64,000 nt of DNA from Pseudomonas fluorescens (GTDB lineage: Bacteria; Pseudomonadota; Gammaproteobacteria; Pseudomonadales; Pseudomonadaceae): contig NZ_VCNJ01000040.1 of the NCBI RefSeq assembly GCF_005938625.1, forward strand, positions 1 to 64,000. Direction: 5' to 3'. Positions within the stretch are counted from its first letter, which is position 1. The number at the start of each line of letters is the position of its first letter. The position numbers and the translations under genes were made by a program. The notes beneath the pieces are model-generated. The model was not told where the DNA came from. It made no database searches and was given only the letters and a program-made list of their open reading frames with translations. Shown here piece by piece: positions 43,740-52,286 of the stretch.

Positions 43740-44905
43740 TAGAGAACGTCCTCCAGGAACTGCTCGATGATTTCATCGCGGGCGTTGAGTTGATAAACCA
43801 TGTGTTCGTTCGGCGCGTAGCGGCCGTAGTCGATGACCACGTACCAGGTGCCGTTCTTGTACTTCTCGACGCTGTTGAGTTCCGGGTGCAGATAGACGCT
43901 GCCACCAGGAATGGTTTCGTCGGCGACCAGGGTTTGCAGCCAGTCGTTGATGCGCTTGACCTCTTGATCCATGAAGGATTTGGTCAGGTTCTTGGCCATG
44001 GCTTTCTGGCCCGCCTTGACCAGCTTGCGGCTGATCGCATCTTCGAGGCCGACGTAGCTGATGAACTTGCCGGTGATCGAGCGGTTACCCAGCAACGAGA
44101 AGCCGCCGAGCACGGTGCGGGCGTAATAGCTGACGCCGTAACGGTTGAGCAGATCGCCCTCAGTGGAGGTGTCGAGGATGTTGTATTCGACGACGCGGGA
44201 CACGTCCTCGGCGTAGGTCACCTGGTTGCCCGGGCTCTCCCACTGCTTGACCTTGGCCAGCGCGGCAATCGCCAGACTCGACGGCGACAGGAAGACGTTT
44301 TTCTTCGCCGCTTTCGAATACACGGCAGGCATGTTGTGCACCACCAGGCAGCGGTCGAAACCGAGGTCGGCACCGCCGAGTTCCTGGCTGTACAGCACTT
44401 GATCGGCGACCGAAGCGTCCTTGCCGTCCAGCACCACACGGGCCTTGATGCGCTTGCCGAACGAGGCGAACTCGCTGGCTACTGCTTTAGTGCCGGTGAA
44501 GCCCGGCGCACCGATGATGGTCAGGTCTTCCGGAACGCTGCCCAGCGCAGCTAGACCGAGCTTGCGGCCGGTCAGTGGATCGACGCCGCCGATCACTGCG
44601 TTAACGGTGTCGGCCGGGGTCGCGCCCGCTTCGACGATCACTACGTAGACCGGCACCTTGACCACTTTGAGGATCTGGTAGACGGCATGGTACAGAGTGC
44701 CCTCTTCCGAACCGGTCGGATCGAGCAGCGCGTGGGTGGTGAAGCTGTTGATGCGGAACGGTGCGTTGCGCGGAATCAGCGGATCGGCTTTCGGCGCAGT
44801 GCCGACCAGACCGATGACGTTGTCACCCAGGCCACCCATGGCCTCGGGGGATTCGGTGGCATTGACGGTAATGCCGTTGTGCTCGAAGTTCAAAACCTCA
44901 GCCAT
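43739..44905 (-). CDS. Tail sheath protein FI of cassette 1
   Basis: A 388-residue contractile sheath of the P2/R-pyocin FI type. GLVGTAPKADPLIPRNAPFRINSF near 32-55, YYARTVLGGFSLLGNRSITGKFISYVGLEDAI near 255-286, and the C-terminal DYGRYAPNEHMVYQLNARDEIIEQFLEDVL, the domain that carries the interlocking arm. Clearly unlike the Mu-type sheath of cassette 2. Confidence 0.95.
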   Translation of the reverse strand: MAEVLNFEHNGITVNATESPEAMGGLGDNVIGLVGTAPKADPLIPRNAPFRINSFTTHALLDPTGSEEGTLYHAVYQILKVVKVPVYVVIVEAGATPADTVNAVIGGVDPLTGRKLGLAALGSVPEDLTIIGAPGFTGTKAVASEFASFGKRIKARVVLDGKDASVADQVLYSQELGGADLGFDRCLVVHNMPAVYSKAAKKNVFLSPSSLAIAALAKVKQWESPGNQVTYAEDVSRVVEYNILDTSTEGDLLNRYGVSYYARTVLGGFSLLGNRSITGKFISYVGLEDAISRKLVKAGQKAMAKNLTKSFMDQEVKRINDWLQTLVADETIPGGSVYLHPELNSVEKYKNGTWYVVIDYGRYAPNEHMVYQLNARDEIIEQFLEDVL

Positions 44906-44907
44906 GT

Positions 44908-45093
44908 TCAGTCAGCCTTCTTGGCAGCGGCCTTTTTGGCCTGGGTGGTAGGTGTTTTCAGTTCCAGTCGACCGGCGAAGTGCAAGGCACTGGCTTCGAC
45001 ATCGAGCAGATCAAGGTCTTGACCGATGCTCGACCAATGCCCACCGCCGGTGGGGAATGGGACGAGCACGGTGTAGGTTTGGCGGGTTGCCAT
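44908..45093 (-). CDS. Small tailocin protein upstream of sheath FI
   Basis: A 61-residue protein (MATRQTYTVLVPFPTGGGHWSSIG) with an Ala/Lys-rich C-terminal tail. It is 2 bp upstream of sheath FI. I do not recognise a function. Several ATGs are possible; I take the one at 45093 because MATRQTYTVLV fits as the first strand. Confidence 0.65.
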   Translation of the reverse strand: MATRQTYTVLVPFPTGGGHWSSIGQDLDLLDVEASALHFAGRLELKTPTTQAKKAAAKKAD

Positions 45094-45108
45094 TTTTCGT
45101 TTCTCCAT

Positions 45109-45142
45109 AAACGGGAAAGCCCCTCTTTGGGAGGGGCTTGGC
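45109..45142 (-). terminator. Hairpin upstream of the small protein and sheath FI
   Basis: AAGCCCCTC pairs with GAGGGGCTT around a 5-nt loop. On the minus strand it is followed by TCCCGTTT, a poor T-run, so it may weaken rather than stop transcription. It lies between chaperone G and the sheath block. Confidence 0.55.
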
Positions 45143-45164
45143 GGGTGTTGAGTTTTTTGAGCGG

Positions 45165-45198
45165 ATAAGAAAACGCCCCGGGGGGGGGGGAGGGGCTC
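45165..45198 (-). terminator. Terminator-like hairpin with homopolymeric C tract after chaperone G
   Basis: On the minus strand GCCCCT is followed by eleven C (plus-strand G run 45180-45190), then GGGGC and GTTTT. The pairing of CCCC with GGGG has many registers, and the run is directly past the stop of gene G. Confidence 0.55.
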
Positions 45199-45747
45199 TT
45201 ATTGAGGTTCTATAGGATCAAGCGGAGCGGAATCAGGCCAACCGTCCAACAGCATATCTTCGTGGAATTCACCGGCCTTGATCGCGCGCAAAAGTGTCAA
45301 CTCGCGATCAAAACAAGCTTGAACGTGAGCCCGAACAGCCTTGGCGATGGTAATGATTTGCCCCGACCCGATCTCGACAAAACCAGTCACCGTTTTGAAG
45401 TTGCAGCGGTAATCGGGATCGAGGACGGCGGACAATCCGGTACTGGCAATCAGCGCCTGGCTGTCTCGGGTGGTCTCGATTTGCAAACCTTCAACGCTTA
45501 CGCCAGTTGCCTCGCGCCTGTAGCGCTCGACGGCGACAAGTTGCGGATAGTTTGGCAAGACTTCGGCGATTGGCTCCTTGACTACCTCTCCGTCAACCAA
45601 CCGCCAAACCCCATCTGATTCTAATACCGTGCGACGAAACAGCTCTGCAGTGATCGCGACAGCCCCACTGGGAATATCTGCGTGAAGGGCTGAGTCATAG
45701 CGTCCTGTCAAAATGCCTGTGTTATCAAATACTGCATATTTAGTCAT
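45199..45747 (-). CDS. Tail fibre assembly chaperone G of cassette 1
   Basis: A 182-residue protein starting MTKYAVFDNTGILTGRYDSALHADIP, with KAVRAHVQACFDRELTLLRAIKAGEFHEDMLLDGWP at the C-terminus. Its gene lies directly after fibre H in the place of P2 gene G. The C-terminal DUF4376-like helix and the N-terminal beta part are typical of tail-fibre assembly proteins. Confidence 0.85.
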   Translation of the reverse strand: MTKYAVFDNTGILTGRYDSALHADIPSGAVAITAELFRRTVLESDGVWRLVDGEVVKEPIAEVLPNYPQLVAVERYRREATGVSVEGLQIETTRDSQALIASTGLSAVLDPDYRCNFKTVTGFVEIGSGQIITIAKAVRAHVQACFDRELTLLRAIKAGEFHEDMLLDGWPDSAPLDPIEPQ

Positions 45748-45752
45748 AACCA

Positions 45753-48209
45753 CTACCACCCCACAGCAATGACAGTTGTAGGGGCAACCGCACCAAAAGC
45801 CCCCGACAAACCAAGGTTTTGAAGCGTTGCGCCGTTTTTATCGCGGGCCACTACCGCTAAGCTGTTGTAACCCGGCGAGCTATTCATACAGTTCGTTGCA
45901 ATAGCGCACGCCGCCATGGTGGTTGGAAAAGTCATTGGCCACACAAACCTGGTAGTGCCGAGCGAAGTCGTCGGCATGACAACATCGAGCCATTGGATGA
46001 CAAAGCCGCCCAGCCACGAAGGAAACACTATGTAGCCGCCGGTTGCCCCCTTGAGGATCTGAAAACCCCAGCGGAGCTTTTTCGGGGTCACGATCGTGGC
46101 GTCATTCGCACCACCATCTGTCAGCGCCTGCGTAGCGACATTGGCAGTTCCAAGTTTGATTTCGGTCGCTTGTTGAGCGAATACCGAAAGTGCGGCGATA
46201 TCGATGCTTCCCTGATTGATCGGCGCGTTCCAGGCTTTGATGCACCACATGACGGCGAGGTTGCGCGGGCGAGTGCCGACCAGTGTTCCTCGAGTGTATT
46301 GGGCCTCATCTGCCTGAAAGAGTGCGGAGGGGGGAACTCCGGTCGATATACCTGCGCCGATGTAAGCTGCAGACCCCGCAAGATCCCCACCGACGAACGC
46401 ATGACTGTTTCCCGAACCGTCAGCATTGACCTTCCACGCGGCACTTACAGATTGAACGCCAAGCCCGTCCTGAGTAACGGCGTCGACTCCCATCAGCGTG
46501 GCTTTCTGCCAACTGCCTAGAGAGCGACCTGCATCCACGCCTCGACCATGATCCCATCCACGCAGGAACTCACCACGCGATTCCGGCAAGCGGAAATTGC
46601 CTGCGCCCTCATTACCTTTGTTGTAAGTGGTGCCGAGGTAAGCGGCCAGGTCAGGATAGGTCGCAATGCTCTGAACACTGCCATCCAGTTCCAGATAACC
46701 GGGAGCGACGATACCCGTCGGGAACGCCAGAACAGCACCAACCGGAACAGCAGACTTGAGCCGTTCGACTTCCTTGGCCAGTGCGGCGACATCGATGGTC
46801 CCCTGATTGACCGGGGCGTTCCAGGCTTTGATGCACCACATGACGGCGATGTTGCGGGGGCGAGTTTCATTTCCACCGGTGTAGGTAGTAGACCAATTGG
46901 GAGTACCACCTGCAGATAGAATGATTCCGTATGAGCCGCCTGATGCTGTAATGGATGTCGGTGCCGAGAAGACGTGGGTATGAGACTTGAGTTCATCTGC
47001 CTGGTAGCTACCAATTCCTCGTCCAGCATCCACCCCGCGCCCATGATCCCAACCCCGCAAAAACTCCCCACGCGCCTCCGGCAAACGGAAGTTCCCAGCG
47101 CCCTCATCACCCTTGTTGAACTTGCCGCCCAGATAAGCGCTCAAGTCCGGGTACGTCGCACTGCTCTTGACGCTGTTATCCAGCTCCAGAAACCCCGGCG
47201 GTGGTGCATCAACCGGGAACGCAACAATCGACCCCACCGGCAACGCCGAAGCCTTGGCAATCAGCGCTTCGACTTCAGCCTTGGTGTAAGAGTCCTTGAT
47301 CCCAAACCCAGCCAGCGTCTCGGGGTTTGCCCCGGCAGTCGCACGGCCATATTCATCAACCGTCAGACTCTTGTAAGTCCCGGCAGCAATCCCGGTGCGC
47401 CCGGCCAGCATCTTGAACGTCAACGCGGTCGTGCCGAGGGTGATCGGTGCATTGGTGGTCAGGTGCCACAACGAATCTCCATTCGCCGTGCCCTCCTCGA
47501 CCATGACCGTCAGACCCGGCGTAACCTTGGCGTTACTGTTGGCATCGGTCGCCCGTACCCAGTCGCCATTGGCGACGATCCACAGGCCGTTGTCCTTGGC
47601 CAGCGTCTGGTTCGCAACAAGCACGCGGTCGCCAGCAATCACTGCAACACCGTCGATTTGCTGCGCACCGTTCAACACGATGTTGGTGGATGCCGCAACA
47701 CGCACCGATTGCTTGCCATCGAGTTTGCCGAGTTCTTCGGCCAGATAACTCATGACCCAGGCACGGGTGGCTTTGACCACGGTGTCGTCGATCAACAACG
47801 TCACCAGCGACGCATTACTCGTCTCGAAAATCGAGCGAATGTAGAACTCTTTGCCCGAACCCGAGGTGGCCAGCACCGGTTTGAACGACTCCGGATATTT
47901 GACGATGGCGTAAAGAATCCCGGTGTCAGTCCACAACCCCGCTTCCCGCACATACCAGCCGCCAACATCCGGCGGAATGGTCACTTCGGCGAGCAGCCAG
48001 CTCGGATTTTTCTCGTCCTGGAACAGCGCATTGAGCGGTCCGCGCCAGACTTCGCGCTTCAGCGCAGTGGCGGTCGCGGCCGGGTTGTAGACCGTGCCGC
48101 CGCCGTCACCGACGGAAATCTGCGTCAACTTGATCGGCGTGCCCGCGGCCTTGCACGCCGTTTCGTAGGCAATCCCTGCGTTGGTGAGCAGGGTGTAATA
48201 GTCAGCCAT
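45753..48209 (-). CDS. Tail fibre H of cassette 1, with duplicated collar domain
   Basis: An 818-residue fibre. The N-terminal 165 residues are the P2 H/DUF3751 baseplate-attachment domain (YYTLLTNAGIAYETACKAAG; VTIPPDVGGWYVREAGLW). A shaft of beta structure follows to about 320. Two tail-collar domains come next (about 320-480 and 488-680), both with GAGNFRLPE.RGEFLRGWDHGRGVDAGR and RPRN.AVMWCIKAWNAP. The last part, about 690-818, is a gp53-like tip with VTPKKL and FPSWLGGFVIQW. Determines killing range. Confidence 0.92.
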   Translation of the reverse strand: MADYYTLLTNAGIAYETACKAAGTPIKLTQISVGDGGGTVYNPAATATALKREVWRGPLNALFQDEKNPSWLLAEVTIPPDVGGWYVREAGLWTDTGILYAIVKYPESFKPVLATSGSGKEFYIRSIFETSNASLVTLLIDDTVVKATRAWVMSYLAEELGKLDGKQSVRVAASTNIVLNGAQQIDGVAVIAGDRVLVANQTLAKDNGLWIVANGDWVRATDANSNAKVTPGLTVMVEEGTANGDSLWHLTTNAPITLGTTALTFKMLAGRTGIAAGTYKSLTVDEYGRATAGANPETLAGFGIKDSYTKAEVEALIAKASALPVGSIVAFPVDAPPPGFLELDNSVKSSATYPDLSAYLGGKFNKGDEGAGNFRLPEARGEFLRGWDHGRGVDAGRGIGSYQADELKSHTHVFSAPTSITASGGSYGIILSAGGTPNWSTTYTGGNETRPRNIAVMWCIKAWNAPVNQGTIDVAALAKEVERLKSAVPVGAVLAFPTGIVAPGYLELDGSVQSIATYPDLAAYLGTTYNKGNEGAGNFRLPESRGEFLRGWDHGRGVDAGRSLGSWQKATLMGVDAVTQDGLGVQSVSAAWKVNADGSGNSHAFVGGDLAGSAAYIGAGISTGVPPSALFQADEAQYTRGTLVGTRPRNLAVMWCIKAWNAPINQGSIDIAALSVFAQQATEIKLGTANVATQALTDGGANDATIVTPKKLRWGFQILKGATGGYIVFPSWLGGFVIQWLDVVMPTTSLGTTRFVWPMTFPTTMAACAIATNCMNSSPGYNSLAVVARDKNGATLQNLGLSGAFGAVAPTTVIAVGW
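46195..47250 (-). repeat. Tandem duplication of the collar domain within fibre H
   Basis: Copy 1 about 46790-47250, copy 2 about 46195-46745. The ends are nearly identical (for example CCAGGCTTTGATGCACCACA at both 46229 and 46820), the period is 495 bp at the 5' end and 591 bp at the 3' end, so the middles differ in length. Confidence 0.85.
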
Positions 48210-48845
48210 TCAGGCCCCCTGGGGATAAATAGTGGATGTTTCGACGGTGTACATGCCGGCAGCCACGAACGCCTCTCCCGAGGTTTCGAGCCCTTCGATG
48301 AACACCGGATAAACCGTGGTCAGTTCGCCGCAGAACGTCGCGGCGCCGATGACGTGATTGCCGAAAGCGCTCAAGCCAACGGAGACCGTCAGCACATCGC
48401 GCTCGCTCTTGGCATCAGCCAGACGTCGATCGAGACGGGCGTCGATTTCTTCGCTATAGGGTTGGTCGCTGAAGGCGCGTACGGAAAAGCTGTACGGCGC
48501 GCCGGGCGGTGTCTGCTCGTACCAGGCGCGGATCTCGGGTCTTAACTGCAAACCCTTGGCGGCGTTTTCCAGCGCCTTGCGAGTGCCGGCCTGGCGCGCG
48601 GTGGGCCAAGCGAGCTCGACGGTCAGGCGCTTTTCTGCCTCCGGTGCGGTGGTGCTCCATTCAGCAACACCGCGATCAGCTGCCAGATACGGCAGAAAAG
48701 CGACCGGGGTTTCTGCGGGGTTCATCAGTTCGGGAAATGGCGGCGCGATGCGATCAAGCAGTGCGCCGAAGCCCAGATCCAGGCCGCGTTCGAGGGCCGA
48801 ACTGTTCGCCGGCAACAACGTCGGGCGCTGAGTTTTTTCACTCAT
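48210..48845 (-). CDS. P2 gpI-like baseplate protein
   Basis: A 211-residue protein of the tail protein I family (LLPANSSALERGLDLGFG; LPYLAADRGVAEW near 50-62). Start overlaps the J stop (ATGA). It links baseplate wedge and fibre H. Confidence 0.92.
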   Translation of the reverse strand: MSEKTQRPTLLPANSSALERGLDLGFGALLDRIAPPFPELMNPAETPVAFLPYLAADRGVAEWSTTAPEAEKRLTVELAWPTARQAGTRKALENAAKGLQLRPEIRAWYEQTPPGAPYSFSVRAFSDQPYSEEIDARLDRRLADAKSERDVLTVSVGLSAFGNHVIGAATFCGELTTVYPVFIEGLETSGEAFVAAGMYTVETSTIYPQGA

Positions 48846-49837
48846 AGCATCAGCACCTCAACCTCGACCGCCGTGCAGTACGGCGCTTGAAACGCTGAGG
48901 TCACGATCGGCGCCAACGGTTCTAGAATCTGCAATTGCACGGCGCCGGCGCTGTGCAGCGTGTAGTCGATCCAGCTCGGATCGACCCGGCCTTCGAGGCG
49001 ATGGCAACTGTCGGCGTAGGCCTGCAATTGTTGTTGCGCAGCGACTTTGGTCAGGCCCGAGTCGGGGCCGGAATTGATCTTGGCGACGACGCGAATCTTG
49101 TAGCGCTGAATGTCGGCAGCCTTGACGGTGACGAGGTCGGTTTCCGGTCGTACATCAGGCCGTGCGAAGTGCTGACGAACGCCTTCAAGCAGCGACGCGG
49201 AAGGCGTGCCATCGCCGTCGCGGGACAGGACAGTGACCTGCACTTCGCCCGGCGCGGTGCGTCGAGCATTGCCATCCTTGACCTGCGCGGCGAGGCCGTC
49301 CGGATTGAAGGTGTAGGTGACATTCACCACACCTGCCTCGGTGGATTCGACCTGCACTGTCGGACGCTCGCCGAGGGTGAAGACTTCGCGGCGATACTGC
49401 ATCCGCGAACCTGCTGCCGGCGCATGCGGCGCCAGGTAATAACGCAAACGCGCGTCGTCGTCGCTTTCATAAATCGCCGGCACCGGTGGAAATGCTGCCG
49501 AATCACCTGGATCAAGTAACTGCCGCTCAAGGCCCATGTCCGCCAGCCGCGCATCGAGATTGCTGCCCGTCGCCCACCACGCCAGCATCTGTTTGATGCG
49601 AGCGTTGTATTTGCGCTCGTGGGTTTGCAGCCGCACACAGAAAGCTTCAAGCGCCAATGTCAGCAGTTCGCTTTCGTTCTCGAGACTGGTCCTGAGTTTC
49701 GCAGCACTGTCCGGCGAACGTGCCCCGACGTATTCGACGACGAAAGTCTTGAACTCAGCGAGCAAGTCTTCGAAGGCTTCAACGGTGATCAGCGCGGGTT
49801 CGGCCAATTGGTTCTGGCCGGGGATCAACATGCTCAT
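48842..49837 (-). CDS. P2 gpJ-like baseplate protein
   Basis: A 331-residue baseplate wedge protein, J family: ARLADMGLERQLLDPGDSAAFPPVPAIYESDDDARLRYYLAPHAP pattern near 95-140 and KVAAQQQLQAYADSCHRLEGRVDPS near 265-290. Overlaps W by 4 bp. Confidence 0.93.
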   Translation of the reverse strand: MSMLIPGQNQLAEPALITVEAFEDLLAEFKTFVVEYVGARSPDSAAKLRTSLENESELLTLALEAFCVRLQTHERKYNARIKQMLAWWATGSNLDARLADMGLERQLLDPGDSAAFPPVPAIYESDDDARLRYYLAPHAPAAGSRMQYRREVFTLGERPTVQVESTEAGVVNVTYTFNPDGLAAQVKDGNARRTAPGEVQVTVLSRDGDGTPSASLLEGVRQHFARPDVRPETDLVTVKAADIQRYKIRVVAKINSGPDSGLTKVAAQQQLQAYADSCHRLEGRVDPSWIDYTLHSAGAVQLQILEPLAPIVTSAFQAPYCTAVEVEVLML

Positions 49838-50166
49838 GTCACGACCTCGAAGGTTTGTTGACGGTTTTTCCAGGTGCCGGCGAAACGCAGCAGCAGGCCG
49901 GCGCCCTGACGGCTGGCGACGATCACTTGCGGTTGAAAATCGCTGATGCCGTTTTCGGCGTTGTAGAACGCTTGCGCCGCGTGGCTCTGGGCCAACAGCA
50001 GAACGTCATCACCGAGGTTTTTCCCCAGTAGCGAGGGGATCAGTGATCCGTACAAAGGCCGTTTTTGCCGGGTGCCCAGCGGCGTGGTCAGGGCCCGGGT
50101 CGCGCGCTGCACAAACTGCAGCCAGTCGTCGACCGTGGCCCCGCTGTCTCTATCGATTCCGATCAT
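49834..50166 (-). CDS. P2 gpW-like baseplate protein (gp25 fold)
   Basis: A 110-residue sheath-initiator protein of the gpW/gp25 lysozyme-like family (QRATRALTTPLGTRQKRPLYGSLIPSLLGKNLGD). The start at 50166 (MIGIDRDSG) gives normal length; longer frames run through gene V. Confidence 0.92.
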   Translation of the reverse strand: MIGIDRDSGATVDDWLQFVQRATRALTTPLGTRQKRPLYGSLIPSLLGKNLGDDVLLLAQSHAAQAFYNAENGISDFQPQVIVASRQGAGLLLRFAGTWKNRQQTFEVVT

Positions 50167-50180
50167 GGGAAGCTCTTGAT

Positions 50181-50789
50181 TCAGGGGCTGATGACGCGGC
50201 CCTGGTGATCGACCAATGGGCCGCTGAAGTGCACGCCCGAGGTGTCGATAGTCAGGCCGACGGCACCGAGTTGCAGGATGATCATTTGTGGAGTCATCGC
50301 TAATCGGGCCGGGCCGATGCTCAGTTCCAGCGAGTCGCGAGAACCGCTGAAGGCTGCCGGGCCGTTTTGCCAGTGCAGGGTGTGCGAAGCATCGTCGTAA
50401 CCACTTTCGCTGCCGTCCTGATGCACTCGACGGGTCAGCGTCGGCACCGTGGAGGCTGGCGGAAAGCGATCGCTGTTCAAGCCGAACAACGCCACGCTTT
50501 GTGCGCCGCTTTCGCCGCTGCCGTAGTTGAACAGCAGACACTGCTCACCCACTGTTGGAATCCGCGACTCACTTTGCGCCCCGGCACTGGGGTTGAAAAA
50601 CTTGATGGCCGGCGTGAGCAAGCCACCGTGACTGACCTGACAGCTGTTGCTCGCGGCGTCGACTGTCTGGCAAATGCCGATGCGGCAAAAGCTTTCCGCG
50701 CGGCGGTGCAGGTCTTCGATTTCCGCTTCCATCTCGGCCAGGCGCTCGATGATCGGGCCGAGTTGCATGCGCAATAGTGCATCAAACAT
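50181..50789 (-). CDS. P2 gpV-like baseplate spike
   Basis: A 202-residue membrane-puncturing spike: an N-terminal helix (IIERLAEMEAEIEDLHRR), an OB-fold with PTVGEQCLLFNYGSGESGAQSVALFGLN near 78-105, and a C-terminal beta helix ending HFSGPLVDHQGRVISP. Starts 1 bp after the preceding stop. Confidence 0.92.
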   Translation of the reverse strand: MFDALLRMQLGPIIERLAEMEAEIEDLHRRAESFCRIGICQTVDAASNSCQVSHGGLLTPAIKFFNPSAGAQSESRIPTVGEQCLLFNYGSGESGAQSVALFGLNSDRFPPASTVPTLTRRVHQDGSESGYDDASHTLHWQNGPAAFSGSRDSLELSIGPARLAMTPQMIILQLGAVGLTIDTSGVHFSGPLVDHQGRVISP

Positions 50790-50790
50790 C

Positions 50791-51312
50791 TCAGGCCTCC
50801 AGCGCGGTGTATTGGTCGGGATCGTCGATATTGCTGACTTCCCAGGTGCGGGCGAATTTCGGCGTACCGAGTGGATCGTCGAGCAAGGTCGGGCCGAGGT
50901 AGAGGGTTTGGTTGAACGTCAGCGTCCAGGTTTTGTATTGCTGATCGGCGCGAATGAGTAATGACGGCAAGCCATCAATGTTCATTGGCAGATCGCATTG
51001 ATCGCCGGGCAAGCTCCAACCGTTGTCGGTGATCAGATTTTTCAGCACAGCGATCAGATCGCATGCTGCAAATGCGCTGGCAGAAAGGGCCGGGATGACT
51101 TGCAGGGATACCGTCATGACATGCGCAATTCGCCCGTCAGCGCCACGTACTCCCGCCCCATTCCGGTCGAAGTTGATCAACACCCAAGCCTGATCGCCCG
51201 GGGCAATGAAATCATCGTGATTGCCGACATTGAGGTTGAGACCGGCAGCGTTGCGCAGTGTCGTCGCGATGGCCGTGAACAGTTGCGACGGCTGCTGGAT
51301 CGGTGTGGGCAT
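50791..51312 (-). CDS. R-pyocin PA0615-like protein, collar/tail-terminator candidate
   Basis: A 173-residue protein (MPTPIQQPSQLFTAIATTLRNAAGLNLNVGNHDD; ITDNGWSLPGDQCDLP). Position between holin and V is that of PA0615 in P. aeruginosa R-pyocins. Start at 51312 has AGGAGG upstream. Role inferred from position only. Confidence 0.75.
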   Translation of the reverse strand: MPTPIQQPSQLFTAIATTLRNAAGLNLNVGNHDDFIAPGDQAWVLINFDRNGAGVRGADGRIAHVMTVSLQVIPALSASAFAACDLIAVLKNLITDNGWSLPGDQCDLPMNIDGLPSLLIRADQQYKTWTLTFNQTLYLGPTLLDDPLGTPKFARTWEVSNIDDPDQYTALEA

Positions 51313-51382
51313 ACATGACCTCCTTTTCGATCGTCCACGCGCAGCCCTGCCGCCAAAATGGCGGCACGGAGAATTAATACGG

Positions 51383-51721
51383 TTAAGGTTGGTCGCGGGG
51401 CGGGACTTCGCAGACGCCGATGCGCTTGGCGGCCCAGCGTTCATACAGACCGATGGCGACGTCGGCGCCGGCCATCGCTGTCAGGCAACCGAACGCGCCA
51501 GCGGCCCAGATCGACATGCCGGCGGCATACAGCAGCATGATCGCCGACACACCGCAGATCATGCAGGCACCGGAGCGCAGGGCCAGACGGCGCAGCAGCG
51601 GCCAGCCACGTGCGCCCTCCTTGTCGGCCCGCCACATTTCGCCGGACACTCCGCCCACTACGGCAAGGAGGATGACCAGCCAGATCGGCATGTCTGCCAA
51701 CGCTTGTTGCTCGGTTGTCAT
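51383..51721 (-). CDS. Holin of the tailocin locus
   Basis: A 112-residue inner-membrane protein with three hydrophobic segments (about 13-27, 48-68 and 72-92) and a hydrophilic tail, of the phage holin type found first in R-pyocin clusters. It releases the endolysin encoded 29 kb downstream at 22058. SD AGGAGG, 7 bp upstream. Confidence 0.85.
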   Translation of the reverse strand: MTTEQQALADMPIWLVILLAVVGGVSGEMWRADKEGARGWPLLRRLALRSGACMICGVSAIMLLYAAGMSIWAAGAFGCLTAMAGADVAIGLYERWAAKRIGVCEVPPRDQP

Positions 51722-51792
51722 GTCACGCCTCCTGGTGTGATGGATGAATTGTGTGTGTTGGGTTCAATCGGTTTCTCTTGAGGTAGGCATTC

Positions 51793-51822
51793 CAAAAAGC
51801 CCGGCGCGGGGGCTGAGCTTTT
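51793..51822 (-). terminator. Terminator downstream of the orphan chaperone-like gene
   Basis: On the minus strand AGCCCCCGCGCCGGGCT followed by TTTTT, 41 bp after the stop at 51864. It belongs to a repeated block (about 51786-51834) also found near 52430-52482. Confidence 0.75.
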
Positions 51823-51863
51823 CAGTAATGCACTCCAGACTTGGTTACGGCGGATATGCCGAA

Positions 51864-52286
51864 TCAGAACGGAGCGACTGGCCAATTGATCGTCGGGAAT
51901 GTGTTTTGCTCGTTAACTTCGCTGACGGCAACGAAGTACTGCTTATAGGCGATCAAAGCCGACTCGTCCGCTGGAGTGGCGATGCCGAGGTCCGACTTGT
52001 ATTGCAAAGGGTTAAACATCAGCCAGCGCTCGGCTGCATCAAAACGTTGTTGCATGCGACCGGTGGTGATCAGTTGTTGCTCGAGGGGAGTAGCCGCAAC
52101 ATATTCATCTCCAGCAGGGCCCCAGGTGATTTTCATTCCCGACTGAGCAGTGTCGTTACCGGTGATGTCCCGCCATGCGGCATAGGGTTCATTTGCCGGT
52201 ACAGCCGGAGCGTCTCCCTCGGTGTCGACCACCTGAAGAATCACGGTGTAACCCATTACGGTGGTTGTAAGTGCGTAACGATTCAT
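51864..52286 (-). CDS. Orphan tail fibre assembly-like protein
   Basis: A 140-residue protein (MNRYALTTTVMGYTVILQVVDTEGDAP; ALIAYKQYFVAVSEVNEQNTFPTINWPVAPF). The C-terminal YKQYFVAVSEV...WPVAP pattern is typical of tail-fibre assembly proteins. No fibre gene is adjacent; it sits between repressor and holin and is flanked by two copies of a terminator block. It may be a relic of an older fibre cassette or serve fibre H from a distance. Confidence 0.7.
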   Translation of the reverse strand: MNRYALTTTVMGYTVILQVVDTEGDAPAVPANEPYAAWRDITGNDTAQSGMKITWGPAGDEYVAATPLEQQLITTGRMQQRFDAAERWLMFNPLQYKSDLGIATPADESALIAYKQYFVAVSEVNEQNTFPTINWPVAPF

